From Erodium maritimum (taxonomy: Eukaryota > Streptophyta > Magnoliopsida > Geraniales > Geraniaceae): a DNA stretch of 64,000 bases. Shown one piece after another: positions 11,198-23,213 of the stretch. The DNA is taken from positions 130,417,203 to 130,481,202 of the forward strand of contig OY997588.1 of NCBI GenBank assembly GCA_963921825.1, given 5' to 3'. Numbering within the stretch: the first letter of the stretch is position 1; each line of letters begins with the position of its first letter. The notes under the pieces were generated by a model. That model worked only from the letters and a program-made list of their open reading frames with translations, had not been told where the DNA came from and did not search any database. Position numbers and translations under genes: made by a program.

Positions 11198-11682
11198 AGG
11201 GATAATTATCATTCCCAACCTCAAATTTTACGTCAAATTCATATCCTAACCCCTTCTCACCTTTCGTTTCAAATCCTAACCTCAACTTTCGTTTTTTTTA
11301 CTTCAAAATCTATCATTTACCGTTCGAATTAACGGAACAGTTAATTTGTTGGTCACGTGCACATTTAAGTGACCCCATATTTCGAATTTATTCCCATTTT
11401 TACCATTGACCTTTCTCATTGATACCCTCATAAATCCATTCACATTCACAATCTTACACTTAAGTAGTAGTTTTAAGGAAACAAAATGGAAATAAATTCG
11501 AAATATGGGGTCACTTAAGTGTGCACGTGACTAGCAAATTAACTGTTCCGTTAATTCGAACAGTAAATGATAGGTTTTGAAAAAAAAACGAAAGTTGAGG
11601 TTAGGATTTGAAACGAAAGGTGAGGAGGGGTTAGGATATGAATTTGACGTAAAGTTTGGGGTTGAGAATGATAATTATCCCT
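11198..11682. mobile_element. Foldback element with arms of about 200 bp
   Basis: Arms 11198 to about 11400 and about 11483-11682 are reverse complements with few mismatches, separated by about 80 bp. The outer ends read AGGGATAATTATCATTC inward. Within the left arm TTCCCAACC, ATCCTAACC and ATCCTAACC start at 11212, 11243 and 11273, again a period of about 30 bp. There is no coding content, so it is non-autonomous. Confidence 0.88.
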
Positions 11683-12059
11683 AACAATACACCTAATAAT
11701 AATATAAAGCTGGACTTGAGATAGTCATACAATTGGATGTATTTGGAATGAATTGGAGTTGTAGTTAATTATTATTAGATTAGATGGAAGAATGTAGAAC
11801 AAGGGTTTCAACACAATAGACATGTCATAGAACGATACTAACGAGCACAAGGAATAGTTTGAAGAGGCAATGAAATTGTAAGTCGTGCGCACAACTGGAA
11901 ATTCTTCAATTATGGTCCAAACTATCATAATCAATTTTATGAGGAGGATTGTATTTTTGTTGAAGTGTTGTCCCTATCAAAATGAATAATATGAACCGAG
12001 TGATCACTTGTAAACTTAAATTATTAGTTTGAGTTATTGAGTTAAATACTTTTTTTGTA
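11683..12059. other. AT-rich DNA, no gene seen
   Basis: Nothing recognisable between two foldback elements. Confidence 0.5.
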
Positions 12060-12227
12060 GGGTAAATTACAAATGCATACCCTGAAGTTGTCACGTTTAA
12101 CCGATGATTACCCTGAAGTTTAAAGTTAACCGATACATACCCTGAAGTTTCATGTTGTAACCCAAAACCCCTTCCGTTAGTTTTTCATCCATTTTCTAGT
12201 GAACTTTTTTTAAAATGTCTAAACTGC

Positions 12228-12513
12228 TGTTAGGGATTTCTTGGAATGGCTGCGGCTGCAGATCCAATGCTACGGTTGGGATGAGGAAGAGTAGAGAGAG
12301 GTAGATGAGAATGAGAGAGAGGAAGAAGACAAGATAGGAGAGGTATGGAATTGTTGAGAATATTCTGTGTATTCTCATTACATCTGCAGAATATAAAGGG
12401 AATTACAAAGATAAGCCATGGGCCATGGTGGGATAAAAGCCCAAATAAAAAACAACTAAAACCCAATACAAAATTCAAGCCTCATTGAGATGTGATCCAC
12501 AAGCTACCTAACA
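12228..12513 (-). repeat. 3' LTR of the chromovirus
   Basis: The 286-bp LTR at the low-coordinate end, which is the element's 3' end. It starts TG and ends CA. Confidence 0.93.
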
Positions 12514-12541
12514 TTGCCTCTCTCTTCAGAATTTCATGTCC

Positions 12542-13120
12542 TCATGAAGAGTTTATGTCGAAAGTTGGATGTTTGCTCTGCAAATCGAACATGAACTCCC
12601 ATGAGGCATCATCAGGTGTGCCATCGGACCAGTGAATGAGTAGTTGTGTAGCTGTTCGGTTCCCTCTCTTTGTAACACGACGATCAAGAACACGAACTGG
12701 AACTCGAGCGATGACCCCATCATAAGCAATTTATGGCAAAGGAATTTGGGAAATGACAGCTCCGACGTGTTTCTTCAGCTGGGAAACATGGAAAGTTGGG
12801 TGCACCTTTGAGCCAGGAGGAAGATCGAGGGTATAAGCCATTGAGCCAAATTTCTTCAATATCTTGAAAGGACCATAGAACTTTAGGCTCAATTTCTGAG
12901 AAAAGCGACGGGCAATTGTGCTCTACCTATAAGGTTGAAGTTTGACCAGAACCCAATCGTCGACCCTGAATTCTCTGTCAGTGCGCTTCTTGTCAGCCTG
13001 GCTCTTCATGCGCGATTGAGTGCGCTGCAGATGATATCGTAGTAGCTTCATAGCTTCTTCCCGAGCAGACAAGCTGCGATCAACCACCTCAACAGTGGAT
13101 GAGCCTGTGAGGTATGGCAA
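12542..13120 (-). pseudogene. Chromovirus integrase C-terminus and chromodomain
   Basis: Reading on the minus strand: a link region (EVVDRSLSAREEAM), then YGPFKIL and HPTFHVSQLKK, which mark the integrase C-terminal GPY/F-like module. A chromodomain-like end follows, with LLIHWSDG and ASWEFMFDLQSKHP. The final stop is at 12542. Chromodomains at this place define chromoviruses and help target integration to particular chromatin. The frame differs from that of the integrase core because of the poly-G run at about 13128-13142, and an early stop follows LQPYR. Confidence 0.8.
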
Positions 13121-13127
13121 ATGAGTG

Positions 13128-16092
13128 GGGGGGGGGGGGGGGGCTGACTATAGAGAGCCTCATAAGGCGACATTTGAATTGCAGAATGGAACGACATATT
13201 ATACCAGAACTCGGCCATTGGCAACCATTTGGACCAAGTCTGAGGGTTGTCAGAGCACATACAACGGAGATACGTCTCCAAAGATCGATTTACGACCTCG
13301 GTTTGGCCGTTGGTTTGTGGGTGGTACGAGGACGACATCTTCTGCGTTATGTGCTGTAGACGACACAATTCGCGCCCACAAGAGGATACAAAGATCTTGT
13401 CGCGATCGCTCACAATTGAGGATGACATCCCATGGAGACGAAACACAGTGTCGAGGAAGGATTGGGCGACTGAAACAGTTGTGAATGGGTGTTTTAATGG
13501 CACAAAATGAGCTGATTTTGATAAGCGATCAACAATTACCATTATTGTCTCAAAGCTATGCGATTTCGGAAGGCCCTGAACGAAATCCATGGAGATATCA
13601 GACCATACCCAATGTGGAATGTCGAGTGGCTGCAACAACCTAGGAGAAGTCGATAAATCTGGTTTGCTAGCTTGGCAAATTGCACAAGATGACACCAGCC
13701 TAGCAACATCCTTATTGAGCCTTTTCCAATAAAAATGTGAGGCCAAACGTTTGTAAGTGGCATGAATCCCAGAGTGACCACCAGTAGCACTCCCATGGAA
13801 GTGATTGATTATATCAGCTCGAAGTGTGGAATCACTACCCACCATTAGCTTCCCTTTCCTGAATAGTTGATTGTGATGCCAAGCATAATGACCAACAGTA
13901 GAAGGATCTTGTTGCAGCTTCAAAATTAAGGCTTTAAGCTTGGTATCCTCAGACCAAGAATGTCGAATTCGATCCAAAAGATCAGAAGAGAGGGCAGACA
14001 TAGCAAGGATAGAGAGATCAGGGGACATATCTGTGCTTAAGGAATCATTGTCATACCTGCGAGATAGAGCATCAACCACCACATTGGAAGACCCTTTTCG
14101 AATTTGGATCTCGAAATCATAACCCATCATCTTAATAACCCATTTTAGCTGCGCCGGAGTTGAAGTTCGTTGGTCTAGGAGAAATTGTAGGCTCTGGTGA
14201 TCAGTTTTGATGACGAAGTGTCTGCCCATGAGGTACGAATTCTAGTGTTTTGTGGCAAGAATCACTGCGAGCATCTCCTTCTCATAAATTGACAAAGTTC
14301 TTTGTCGTAAACCTAGGGCCCTCCTGAAAAAAGCAATTGGCCTCCCCAATTGGGTGAGCACTGCTCCTAGGCCAATGCTTGAGGCATCTGTCTCGAGCAC
14401 AAATGTGATGTAGAAATCCGGTAACGCCATAACTGGTGTAGATGTAGTAGCTAACTTCAGAGATTCAAAGGCCACTATCGCTTCCGATGACCAGTGGAAG
14501 GCATCTTTCTTCAGGAGGTCTGTCAATGGCTTAGCTATAGATCCGTAGCCTTTTATAAACCTGCGATAGTACCCAGTGAGTCCCAAAAACCCTCGAAGTT
14601 GCTTGATCGTACAAGATAGTGGCCAATCTAGCACCGCTGCGACTTTCATAGCATCCATGGCTACCCCCTTGCTGCCAATAACATGACCCAAGTATTCAAT
14701 ATCTGGGGCTGCAAACACACAATTTGAACGCTTAAGGAATAAGTGCTCAGAGCTAAGGATCTCAAAGACTTGGCGGAGATGTATTGCGTGATCCTCTAGA
14801 GAATTTGAGTACACCAGCACGTCATCAAAGAATACAAGCACACACTTGCGGAGCAGTGGTCAGAAAATGTCGTTCATGAGCGATTGGAACGTGGACAGGG
14901 CATTCGTGAGCCCAAAAGGCATTACAAGGAATTCATAGTGCCCCGAGTGCGTGTAGAACACAGTCTTATGTATATCAGCCACTTTCATCAGGATCTGTTG
15001 ATATCCCGCTCGAAGATCCAATTTAGTGAAGGCACAAGCTCCATGCAGCTCGTCCAAGAGTTCTTCAACCAGGGGAATAGGGAATTTTTCTTTCACTGTC
15101 ATGGCATTCATTCTGCGATAATCCACGCAGAGACGCCAAGTGTGGTCTTTCTTCTTCACAAGTATAACGGGAAAAGCGAATTCACTAGTACTTGGCCTGA
15201 CAATGCCACTCTCAAGCATTTCAGCCACAATCTTCTCTAATTCAGTCTTCTGCACTGATGGGTAACGGTAAGGCCTTAGTTTGACTGCCCTTGCGTCAGG
15301 ATGAAGCTGGATGCCATGATCGTGATTTCTTGACGGCGGTAGCCCTTTTGGTTCCGAAAACAGAGCATAAAACTCAGATAACAATGTGGCGATCGGGGTC
15401 GGAATTGTAGGCATTATCAACTGGGATTCGTTTGCTTGAGACGAGGGAGGGATAATGCTAGAGAAAGCGAGCACAGAGATGGTGTTGCTATCACAAGAAA
15501 TTTGATTGCATTGTTTGCGTGAGGACCAAGAAACCTCACCTGGAGGAATACCCGATAACTTCACCCAGGTAGCATTGAGTCTGAATTCCATAGTGAGGCT
15601 AGATAAATCCCATAGAATGGGACCCAAGGTGACCAACCATTGGACCCCAAGGATGAGGTCACAACCTTTCACTGGAATGACCAAGAATTCCGAAGTAAAA
15701 GCCAAACCGTTCATACAGCAAGTTAGTTCCGAGCAACGGGCACCAATAGAGAGTGTCTCACCATTAGCAACCGAAACTGCGATGTCCGAAGTCGGTGCAG
15801 TGGCACAACGGATATGCTTGACCGCCGATGAGCTGATAAAGTTGTGAGTACTGCCAGAGTCGACCAAAAATGTGACTGATTGCTTGTTGATCATGCCGTT
15901 TATCGTCATTTTTTTATAGCCTGACAGACCACACAAGGCATGAAGAGATATGACAGGACCCGCTTGGTGAAGATCAGCCCCATCTTCAGAAACAGGCTCC
16001 AGATAAGAAACACAATCCCCAAAAACATCACATCTAGTTGAGGTATAGAATCGTTTTCCACGAGGAGTTGGAATAATTGCGATTTGGTGCAT
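13128..16092 (-). pseudogene. Chromovirus pol: protease, reverse transcriptase, RNase H, integrase core
   Basis: One reading frame on the minus strand. The protease active site is VDSGSTHNF at about 15860. The reverse transcriptase has WRLCVDYRRMN, FTKLDLRAGYQQI and MPFGLTNA, then VFFDDVL just below 14842. RNase H follows (LETDASSIGLGAVL). The integrase has an H-H-C-C zinc finger (HSGIHATYKR to CAICQA) and catalytic residues in DISMDF, DRDKIF and the Glu of NGQTEVVNRSL. In-frame stops interrupt it at 14860 (within IF*PLL, explicable as CGA to TGA) and 14242 (KH*NSYL, explicable as TGG to TAG). Near 13128-13142 a run of G breaks the frame inside a Pro-rich stretch. Confidence 0.9.
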
Positions 16093-17093
16093 CTGTGCTC
16101 CCTTGAAAACTTATCCCCGCACCAAACGCAGAGACCCTTCCTATATCTCTTGTCATGCAATTGTCTTTGAGCTGCAGTAGGTGGGTTGTGTGGCTTCGGG
16201 GTTTGGGAGAATGGTTTTGTTGAAGGTAAAGGTTGGTGTTTTGGTGGTGTAGGGTAATAGGTGGGACGAAATGGCTGACCTTGGTTGGATCTGAAACTAG
16301 CGAGAGGAGAAGGACGAGGGAGAGATGAGCCTCTCCTTTCCAGGCGCTTGGCCATTATCACTTCTTAGTTGGTATTTACCAGGAAGTGCATTCACACACC
16401 GTCCTCAATGTCAGGACGCAAGTGGCTAATGAACATCGCTAGGGAATCCTTATTTGAGAGGGTCAAGTGAGTGACTATACCCTAGAAGGCTTGGTAATAG
16501 TCCTCAACTGAGCCATCATGGCGCAAATTGGCTAACTCAGACATATAGTTTATGTATTCGCCGTCGGTGAATCGGCGCCAGAGAGCTTCAAGGTAGTCCG
16601 GCCAGGTGATTTGCGTTATGCCCTTGGAAGCTAGATGCTTGGTGAGATGGAGATGATGTCTCAAGGCCGCTTCCTCAAACCCAAGCACCGCCTCGTGAAC
16701 CATTTTAGGTTCAGGGACACCTTCAGAGATGCAGTGATGGAGGAATTTCAATTCCCAACCAGCAAAATCAGTCCCATCAAATCGGGGAGGGTGGTGAGCC
16801 TGAGGTTCACGTCTTCCTGGAGGTTCCTGGCCCGAGTCAGGAGGAGCCCCCAAGATCGAATTTTGGACCACTGGAGTGGACGAAAATGGTGCTGGCGCCG
16901 GTGATGGAGGAACGGAGGAGTAATGGCGCTGTGGTGTGTTCTCCGGAAGCTTGTCGACCAAAGCTTGAAGCAGCTTGGTCATATCGCCCATTTTGGTCTG
17001 TAAATTAACAACCGAGTCTTTGATGAGCAGGACTTCATTGTTGGTTGCAGCTATTTCTTCCTGTAGAGCTTTGCTGGATACAGATGTAGACAT
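15990..17093 (-). pseudogene. Chromovirus gag
   Basis: Starts at ATG 17093 (MSTSVSSKALQEEIAATNNE), with an N-terminal coiled coil and a Pro-rich linker. The retrotransposon gag core follows (FDGTDFAGWELKFLHH and WRRFTDGEYINYMSEL). The zinc-knuckle-like motif CVWCGDKFSREHRC lies at about 16085-16125 with the spacing usual in chromoviruses. Three in-frame stops (first at 16482) and a frame change before the protease show decay. Confidence 0.82.
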
Positions 17094-17123
17094 GGTGTGC
17101 CTAGAGCGGTAGTCTGATACCAA

Positions 17124-17411
17124 TGTTAGGGATTTCTTGGAATGGCTGCGGCTGCAGATCCAATGCTAGGGTTGGGATGAGGAAGAGTAGAGAGAGAGAG
17201 GTAGATGAGAGAGAGAGGGGAAGAAGACAAGATATGAGAGGTATGAAATTGTTGAGAATATTCTATGTATTCTCATTACTTCTGCAGAATATAAAAGGAA
17301 TTATAAAGATAAGCCATGGGCCATTGCTGGATAAAAGCCCAAATGAACAACAACTAAAATCCAATACAAAATTCAAGCCTCATTGAGACGTGATCCACAA
17401 GCTACCTAACA
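17124..17411 (-). repeat. 5' LTR of the chromovirus
   Basis: The 288-bp LTR at the high-coordinate end, adjacent to the primer-binding site at about 17112-17123 on the minus strand. Confidence 0.93.
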
Positions 17412-17416
17412 ACTGC

Positions 17417-17989
17417 CCTTAGTTACTATCTTACCCTTATTTCTATTAAATAAAAAATATATAATTAATAATTAAAAAAATAAAAATTCAAATACAAAAC
17501 CTATCATATCCTAACCTCACAATCTCTACAGCTCACCTCACCTTATCTCCTTCTCCATCTCCATCTTCATCTCACCTCATCTCCATCTTCGTTTCAAGTT
17601 TCAACTCATCTCCTCTCATCTCCCAAACCTTCATATTCATCTCCATCTCCGTCTAAAGTCACAGACTTAAAACCGTGTTCAACTTATTCACATATTCAGA
17701 GAATTTACAAAAAAAAAACAATCAAATTTATGGAAATACAAACATATGTCCTCCAGATCTGATAGAAAGGATGAACACAAACACAAACACAAACCCGGGC
17801 TTCTTCTTGCTCGGTCTGAAATTGATTTCTAGAAATAAAAACAAAAATCATTCTGGTTACGATGAACACAAACCCAAACTAAAGATGATAGAAACGATTT
17901 CAGATTGATTTTTTTTTTAGAAAAATAAGTATTACAAAAAAATCAATCTCGAACCGAACTGGTTTCAAGAGAATAGATCTGAACTCGAG
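17417..17989. other. Interior of the split foldback element, left part
   Basis: CT-rich low-complexity DNA (CTCATCTCC-type repeats at 17515-17650), then AT-rich sequence. No gene seen. Confidence 0.45.
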
Positions 17990-20719
17990 GATTGTGTAAA
18001 GACCGCCATGGTTAAAAGAATTAATATTTCAAATTGTTCGATTGGAACGTCGAGGTTGAAAATGGGTTGAACTTTGGAACAAATGCAAAAGGAAAAGAAA
18101 AAAAAAGAAAAAGAAAGAAGAGGAAGCTGACTTGGGCCAGCCAGGCTCAGGCCTAGTCAGAAGGACCGAGCACAAGCCCAGCACTGCACGCGCGCCCAAG
18201 CCCAAGACTGCGCCAGCCCAGCCCACTCGGACTACACCTAACCCTAACCCTGTTCACCCATCGTCTTCGTTTCATGCACGCACCCCGATGCACGTAACTC
18301 TCCCTCTCTCTCTCCTCTCGTAGTCTCCCCCTCTCTCGCGCAGAGCTCTCGCACCACTTCTCTTCGTCTCCGTGCGAATCGAACCACGCCGGCGACTGGA
18401 TCTTGACGCCGCCGCCGCGAGCTTCTCGCTCCGTTCTTCTTCCCCGAGCTCGATTTGTGTCGCACCGGCGACGGAGAAGACAGCGCGGTTCGTGCCTCCC
18501 TCGCCCGTTCATCCTCCCTGACAAACTCCCCGGAACCACCTCGCTGCGACGCTGGATTGGGACGAGCTCGGCTGGAACGACGCTAGCCGAAGCTCTAACC
18601 GGACGCCATTGCAGCTCCCTCACCGGAGAGAGCCTCTCCTCTCACCAGATCTGAGACGGAGGTGGTTGTTGGGTTGCGCTCCAGCCACCACCGTCCTTGC
18701 CATGGTCACGCCGGAGCCCTGACGCTCCTCCCGGCCAGCTCTACCCTCCCTTCGAGCTTCCCTGACGCCGCCGCCGGCGGCCGGAGTCGAACCCTAGCCG
18801 CCCCTCTCCTGTGCTCGAGCATCCAGACCAGACCAGGCCTTGGGCCAAACCGATCCGATTGGGCCTCGGGCCAGACCAGGCCTTGGGTCAGACGTGATCC
18901 GGTTGGGCCTCGGGCCAGGTCAGGCCTTGGGCTAAATCCAGGTCTCTGGACTGGGTTCTGGACTCGGGTCTAGACCGGGCCTGAGTTGGGTCTGGAGCTG
19001 GGTCTGAGTCGGGTCTGGGGCCGGGTTCGGGTCGGTTCTAGGTTAGGTCCGGGTCTGGGTTCTGGACCGTGTCGGATCGAGATCCGGGTCGGACAGTTTA
19101 ATTAATTATTTAATTAATTTAAAATGGAGATTTAAAGGACTAAATTGAGAAATTAGAGGACTGATTCGGACTGCACCGGGACTGATTATCAATTTTACCT
19201 GTTAAAATCAGACTTTGACTTCGCCCGAGAAGACCGGAGGTAGGCCCGGACATCAGCAGCTAGGAGACGTAGTTGTTGTGTTCTTCTTGAGGTAGGGAAA
19301 GTAGCGAATACTGGTTTAATTACAGAAAGTTACTAGTATGCATGTTAGGTAAATAATAATAACCGGAAAGGTCCTAGTTGGCATATAGGATGTGATTCAC
19401 TAGAATAACCGCTTTCAATTATATAATAACCGGACGAGTCTCAGTGTGAATGTAGGATGTGATTCACTAGTTTAGCCGCTTTCAATATTCAGGGAAATTG
19501 CCTTAGGTTGTGTGATGATTGAAACGCCTGATCTTGATTGAGATGCATTTTGTGTGACTTAGTGTCAATAAGATTAAGAGTCAAGGCATATTATATTCGT
19601 GTAATATGTTGTTGCTATGTGTGGGCAAGTGTGCCGTGACTGATATGATGTGACTTATTGGTTATGATATGGTCGGGTGAGTGATAGACCGACGTGTCGT
19701 GTAATTGTGGTAAAATTGTTGGGCTTGGTGAGCCGTGTTTGATCTGTGGCATTACGATGCATGACATTATCTTGATGTTTGTTCCAAGAGGAGTTGTATT
19801 CCGGTATGGTACCTGCACCGAGGGGGGGTGTGTGCCGGTGTGGGGCAGTACCTAGGCCGACGATGTGGTCCCATGTATGCGCGGTCCCCCGGTGTGTTTG
19901 TCACGCCCCAAATCCGGTTTTGACCGGACTCAAGACGTGACTAAAATTAATAATAGAAAAGCGATAAATAATTGCCATAAACCGTTAAAATATCAAATAA
20001 ACTTCCTCAAATCATCAGTAAATAGTTCAAAAATATCCAATGAGTCATAGCTCAACATAAAGCGTAAGATATAAAGTGTTTAATACAAAAGACCAACACA
20101 AATATATTACAATCCCCAAGACAAACTGAAGCTCCCAAGCCTCGAACTCTCTAGACTCCTGTAAAACAGTAAGAGAAACAAAGGGGTGAGCTTGCGCTCA
20201 GTAGTGAAAATCGAAATTAAGTTAACCTCCAGTTTAGTGATGAAACTGTCTTAAAATAGCAACGCAATTACAATTAAACATTAGCAACAAGGAAATACTA
20301 TGAATCAGTGTACATAAGAACATTATCATATTTTTAAAGATAGGCACAACTCTAAAAGATTGTATGAAATGTACTAATAATACGTACAACTATTAAAATG
20401 GGAATAAGTAATATCGTACCAACCACTTACTTTCTCAAGCCTCCGATCCATTAATAGATTCTGGTGTCACCTCGGTTCCCATATTCCGATCCACCAGAGT
20501 ATTCATATCACATCATATTTTCCCTCGGTCCAGAGGTGGCACATACATCGGGGCTACCGGAAACCATCCCCGCAGGACGCTCATCGTCGGGATTCCCGGA
20601 AATGCCCCCAAAGGACCATAGGTCATAGGGAACCAAGGTAGTGCTCCCGTAGGACGCATACACTTGGATGAAACCACAGTAACCATCTCTCACGAAGTAA
20701 TACATCCAACTGCCCCGTA

Positions 20720-20850
20720 GGGTCCAATAACCAATGCCCTCAGGCTCCAATAATCAATCCCCATAGTATCCAATAATCAATGCCCTCAGGCTCCTATAAT
20801 CAATCCTCATAGTATCCAGTAACCGATGCCCTCAGGCTCCAATAACCAAC
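20720..20850. repeat. Minisatellite inside the reverse LTR
   Basis: About three diverged units of 55-60 bp containing AATGCCCTCAGGCTCC. They occupy the same relative LTR slot as the tandem units at 45047-45258 and 55986-56230. A run of 14 C follows at 20903-20916. Confidence 0.7.
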
Positions 20851-21761
20851 CAATATCCCATAGAATCTGCCAACCTCCAACGACCATAACACCGCCGGAT
20901 TACCCCCCCCCCCCCCGGTGTACCGAACCGAACAACCAAACATTTCAAGAATAAGAATAAGAGAAACACACTGTAATTTATCCATCAATCAACACTCATC
21001 GATTTCACAACACAGACATCCATTAGCACTTCACACTTACCGTATACTTACCTGTCACGAACCATCGGTACATCGATCACCTGATTGTACCCTTTGGCAC
21101 AACCAGTCATACTCGATCATCCGTTCAATCAAACAATTATTTCAACACACAATCACTCAACCAATCAAGTAAACATTCAATAAATCAATCACTCATAAAA
21201 TTAAACTAGTTTCATTAGACTCTTGATTATCCTAATAACTAGAAATCAAGCATGTGAACCTAACACAACAACTAATCCGAGGGCTCAACACGACCTCTCT
21301 ACCAGTAAATCAATTCCCAAGTATTGAAAGCGAGTTACACTAGTTATTCTCATCCTAAGCATGCATTCTAGACACATCCATTTATTAGTAATTGAAATAC
21401 GATTATTCTAGTTATTCGCATCCTATATGCAATTCTAGGACCTTTCCTACTTTATTAACCTAATAGGCATACTAAGCGTTAAATAAGAAGTTAAGACTTT
21501 CCCTACCTTGTGGTCTTCCTCTAACAATTCTCTGCTGTAACGCTTGCTTCACCTCTCCTTCGTTCTTCACACGGGTACCGAAAATGTCTTCGATCCTCGA
21601 GCTCGGAACCAAGGTCTTTGGAACACAAGAAAACTCCTATCAATATCTAACTAAGAAGCAAATAAAAACTCAAAACTACCCCAAGGAACCAGCTCACAAC
21701 AAAGATCGAAAATGACGAAAAAAACCTCAAAAGGACCCCAAACAGGTCTGTCACGGAAGAG

Positions 21762-21881
21762 GTCACGGAGCCGTGACACCACCCGTCACGGATGACGTCA
21801 CGGAACCGTGATACGTGCCGTCAAGGACTCCCTCACGGAGCCGTGACGCCTCCCGTCACGGTTCCCGTCACGGATCTGTGG
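21762..21881. repeat. 35-bp tandem array of palindromic units in an LTR
   Basis: Units start at 21762, 21797 and 21832 with a partial fourth at 21867. Each carries a 16-bp palindromic core: GTCACGGAGCCGTGAC, GTCACGGAACCGTGAT and CTCACGGAGCCGTGAC. Confidence 0.9.
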
Positions 21882-22162
21882 CAGGTCTGGGCAGACTTGC
21901 CCTTCTTCAACCTCTAGCTCTTTTTCCCCGAAAATTACCATCCAAACTCCATTTTCAGTCATCTCCAACACCCAAAACAGTGAAATACCTCCAAAACTCC
22001 TCTACCCATGGTAAGAATAAACAAAAAAACAAGTTTCCAAGGATTCTCCAACTCATAGTCAAATCAAAAACTCCATGAAACCCAAGGTTTTCCATAAAAA
22101 ACCCACCAAATCTTCTTAGCAAAATCATCTAACACCATTCCAATAAAAACCAACAACTTCTA

Positions 22163-22362
22163 NNNNNNNNNNNNNNNNNNNNNNNNNNNNNNNNNNNNNN
22201 NNNNNNNNNNNNNNNNNNNNNNNNNNNNNNNNNNNNNNNNNNNNNNNNNNNNNNNNNNNNNNNNNNNNNNNNNNNNNNNNNNNNNNNNNNNNNNNNNNNN
22301 NNNNNNNNNNNNNNNNNNNNNNNNNNNNNNNNNNNNNNNNNNNNNNNNNNNNNNNNNNNNNN
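22163..22362. other. Assembly gap of exactly 200 Ns
   Basis: A run of 200 N, a common placeholder size, so the true missing length is unknown. It lies in nested LTR sequence and probably hides the far end of the reverse LTR. Confidence 0.98.
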
Positions 22363-22673
22363 AACTACTTTTCCTGCTGAGCGAAAGCTCACCCCTTTAC
22401 TTTGTTGTATTTCAGGTGTTGAGCGGGACCAGTACTAGCAGGATTCTCGGAGCTTGGGAGCTGACGAGGGTTTTGGCTAGTGTCTAGAGACGTACCGTTT
22501 TTCAGTTATTTTTGAACTAAACCTTATGTACTGGTTTTTTGAGCTGTTGACTCTTTCGTTTTGGTTTATTATTATATTTTGAGATTTACCTATTTTAATT
22601 TGTCCTTTTATTTATTTATTTTAAGTTCGCGTCTCGAATCCGGTTAAAACCGGATTTGGGGCGTGACAAATTG

Positions 22674-23213
22674 GATCGCCGCCGTTCTCCGACGACGATT
22701 GATCCTCTTCTGCAATAGATATGAACAACCATATAAGTCATGAAGTCGTCGCAAAGTCGCCGGTTCTTCCTCGCCTACGCCGGACCGAACTTATCTCCGT
22801 GAAGTCGTTGCGAAGTCGTCGTGTAATTGGTTGAAGGTTGAACATGAATGATCTGAGAGAGAAGAAGAGAGGCTAGGGATTGAATGAGGAAGAGAGAGGT
22901 TGGGGTAGTTATGTTAGATTAATTAGGTTAAGTTAATTAGATTATATTAATTAATTTAGATTAGTATCTAATTAGATTAATTAGGGTAGTTATGTTAGAT
23001 TAATTAGGTTTGGTTAATTAGATTATATTAATTAATTTAGATTAGTATCTAATTAGATTCTAGTTAGATTCAGTTATATTAATTTGTTTTTTAATTAGTA
23101 TATTAATCATTTTATTTTTAATAATTATTTTTGATTTTTATGTATTAATTAATAATATGTAAGGGTGGTGGTGTAATATTGAAAGGTATGTAAGGATATT
23201 TTCGTCATTTAAC
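22674..23213. other. Interior of the split foldback element, right part
   Basis: A GTCGTCG-rich patch (22674-22830), then very AT-rich DNA with an 81-bp tandem duplication. No gene seen. Confidence 0.45.
22903..23059. repeat. 81-bp tandem duplication
   Basis: Unit 1 (22903-22983) and unit 2 (22984-23059, incomplete) both begin GGGTAGTTATGTTAGATTAA and differ at only a few bases. Confidence 0.92.

Larger units (their letters stand above)
12223..17416 (-). mobile_element. Ty3-type chromovirus retrotransposon, complete but inactive
   Basis: LTRs at 12228-12513 and 17124-17411 start TGTTAGGGATTTC and end CTACCTAACA. They are flanked by the 5-bp target duplication ACTGC (12223-12227 and 17412-17416). 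On the minus strand TGGTATCAGA directly inside the right-hand LTR is a primer-binding site for initiator Met-tRNA. A purine-rich tract (GAGAGAGGCA) abuts the other LTR. Order is gag, protease, reverse transcriptase, RNase H, integrase, chromodomain, the standard Ty3 layout. The LTRs differ at roughly 15 of about 285 positions by eye, so the insertion is not recent. Several in-frame stops and a poly-G frameshift make it non-functional. Confidence 0.95.
19899..22162 (-). mobile_element. Nested LTR of the same superfamily, reverse orientation, cut by the gap
   Basis: Begins TGTCACGCCCCAAATCCGG, the exact reverse complement of the 3' end of the other long LTRs. It runs in reverse order through the GAGC hairpin (20187-20200), a tandem repeat (about 20720-20850), the AGGATG-type units and a GC-rich palindromic array (21762-21881). 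Its other end lies within or just before the N block. The host LTR resumes at 22363. Confidence 0.75.
17990..22673 (+). mobile_element. Long Ty3-type LTR (solo) interrupted by a reverse-oriented LTR and an assembly gap
   Basis: Starts TGTAAAGACCGCC at 17995 and ends GGGGCGTGACA at 22668. The flanks are GATTG (17990-17994) and AATTG (22669-22673), a plausible 5-bp target duplication with one transition. The body follows the same order as the LTRs at 38817 and 43168: a GC-rich start, a GGGCC-rich stretch, ACTTCGCCCGAG, paired TAGGATGTGAATCACTAG-type units, a hairpin minisatellite, and the GAGC-GNAA-GCTC hairpin. The reverse-oriented insertion begins at 19899. No internal coding region lies between these ends, so it is a solo LTR. 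Confidence 0.75.

Noticed and set aside
18030-18970. Several open frames on both strands suggesting a gene
   Set aside because: This is the GC-rich 5' part of a long LTR, matching the layout of the LTRs at 38817 and 43168. The frames are low-complexity.
20187-20200. The conserved LTR hairpin as part of a hammerhead ribozyme (retrozyme)
   Set aside because: The CUGANGA and GAAAC core pieces with the three stems are not arranged around it in any copy that I checked by eye.
21762-21881. Palindromic repeats as a CRISPR-like array
   Set aside because: Units are head-to-tail with no unique spacers, and the host is a plant LTR.
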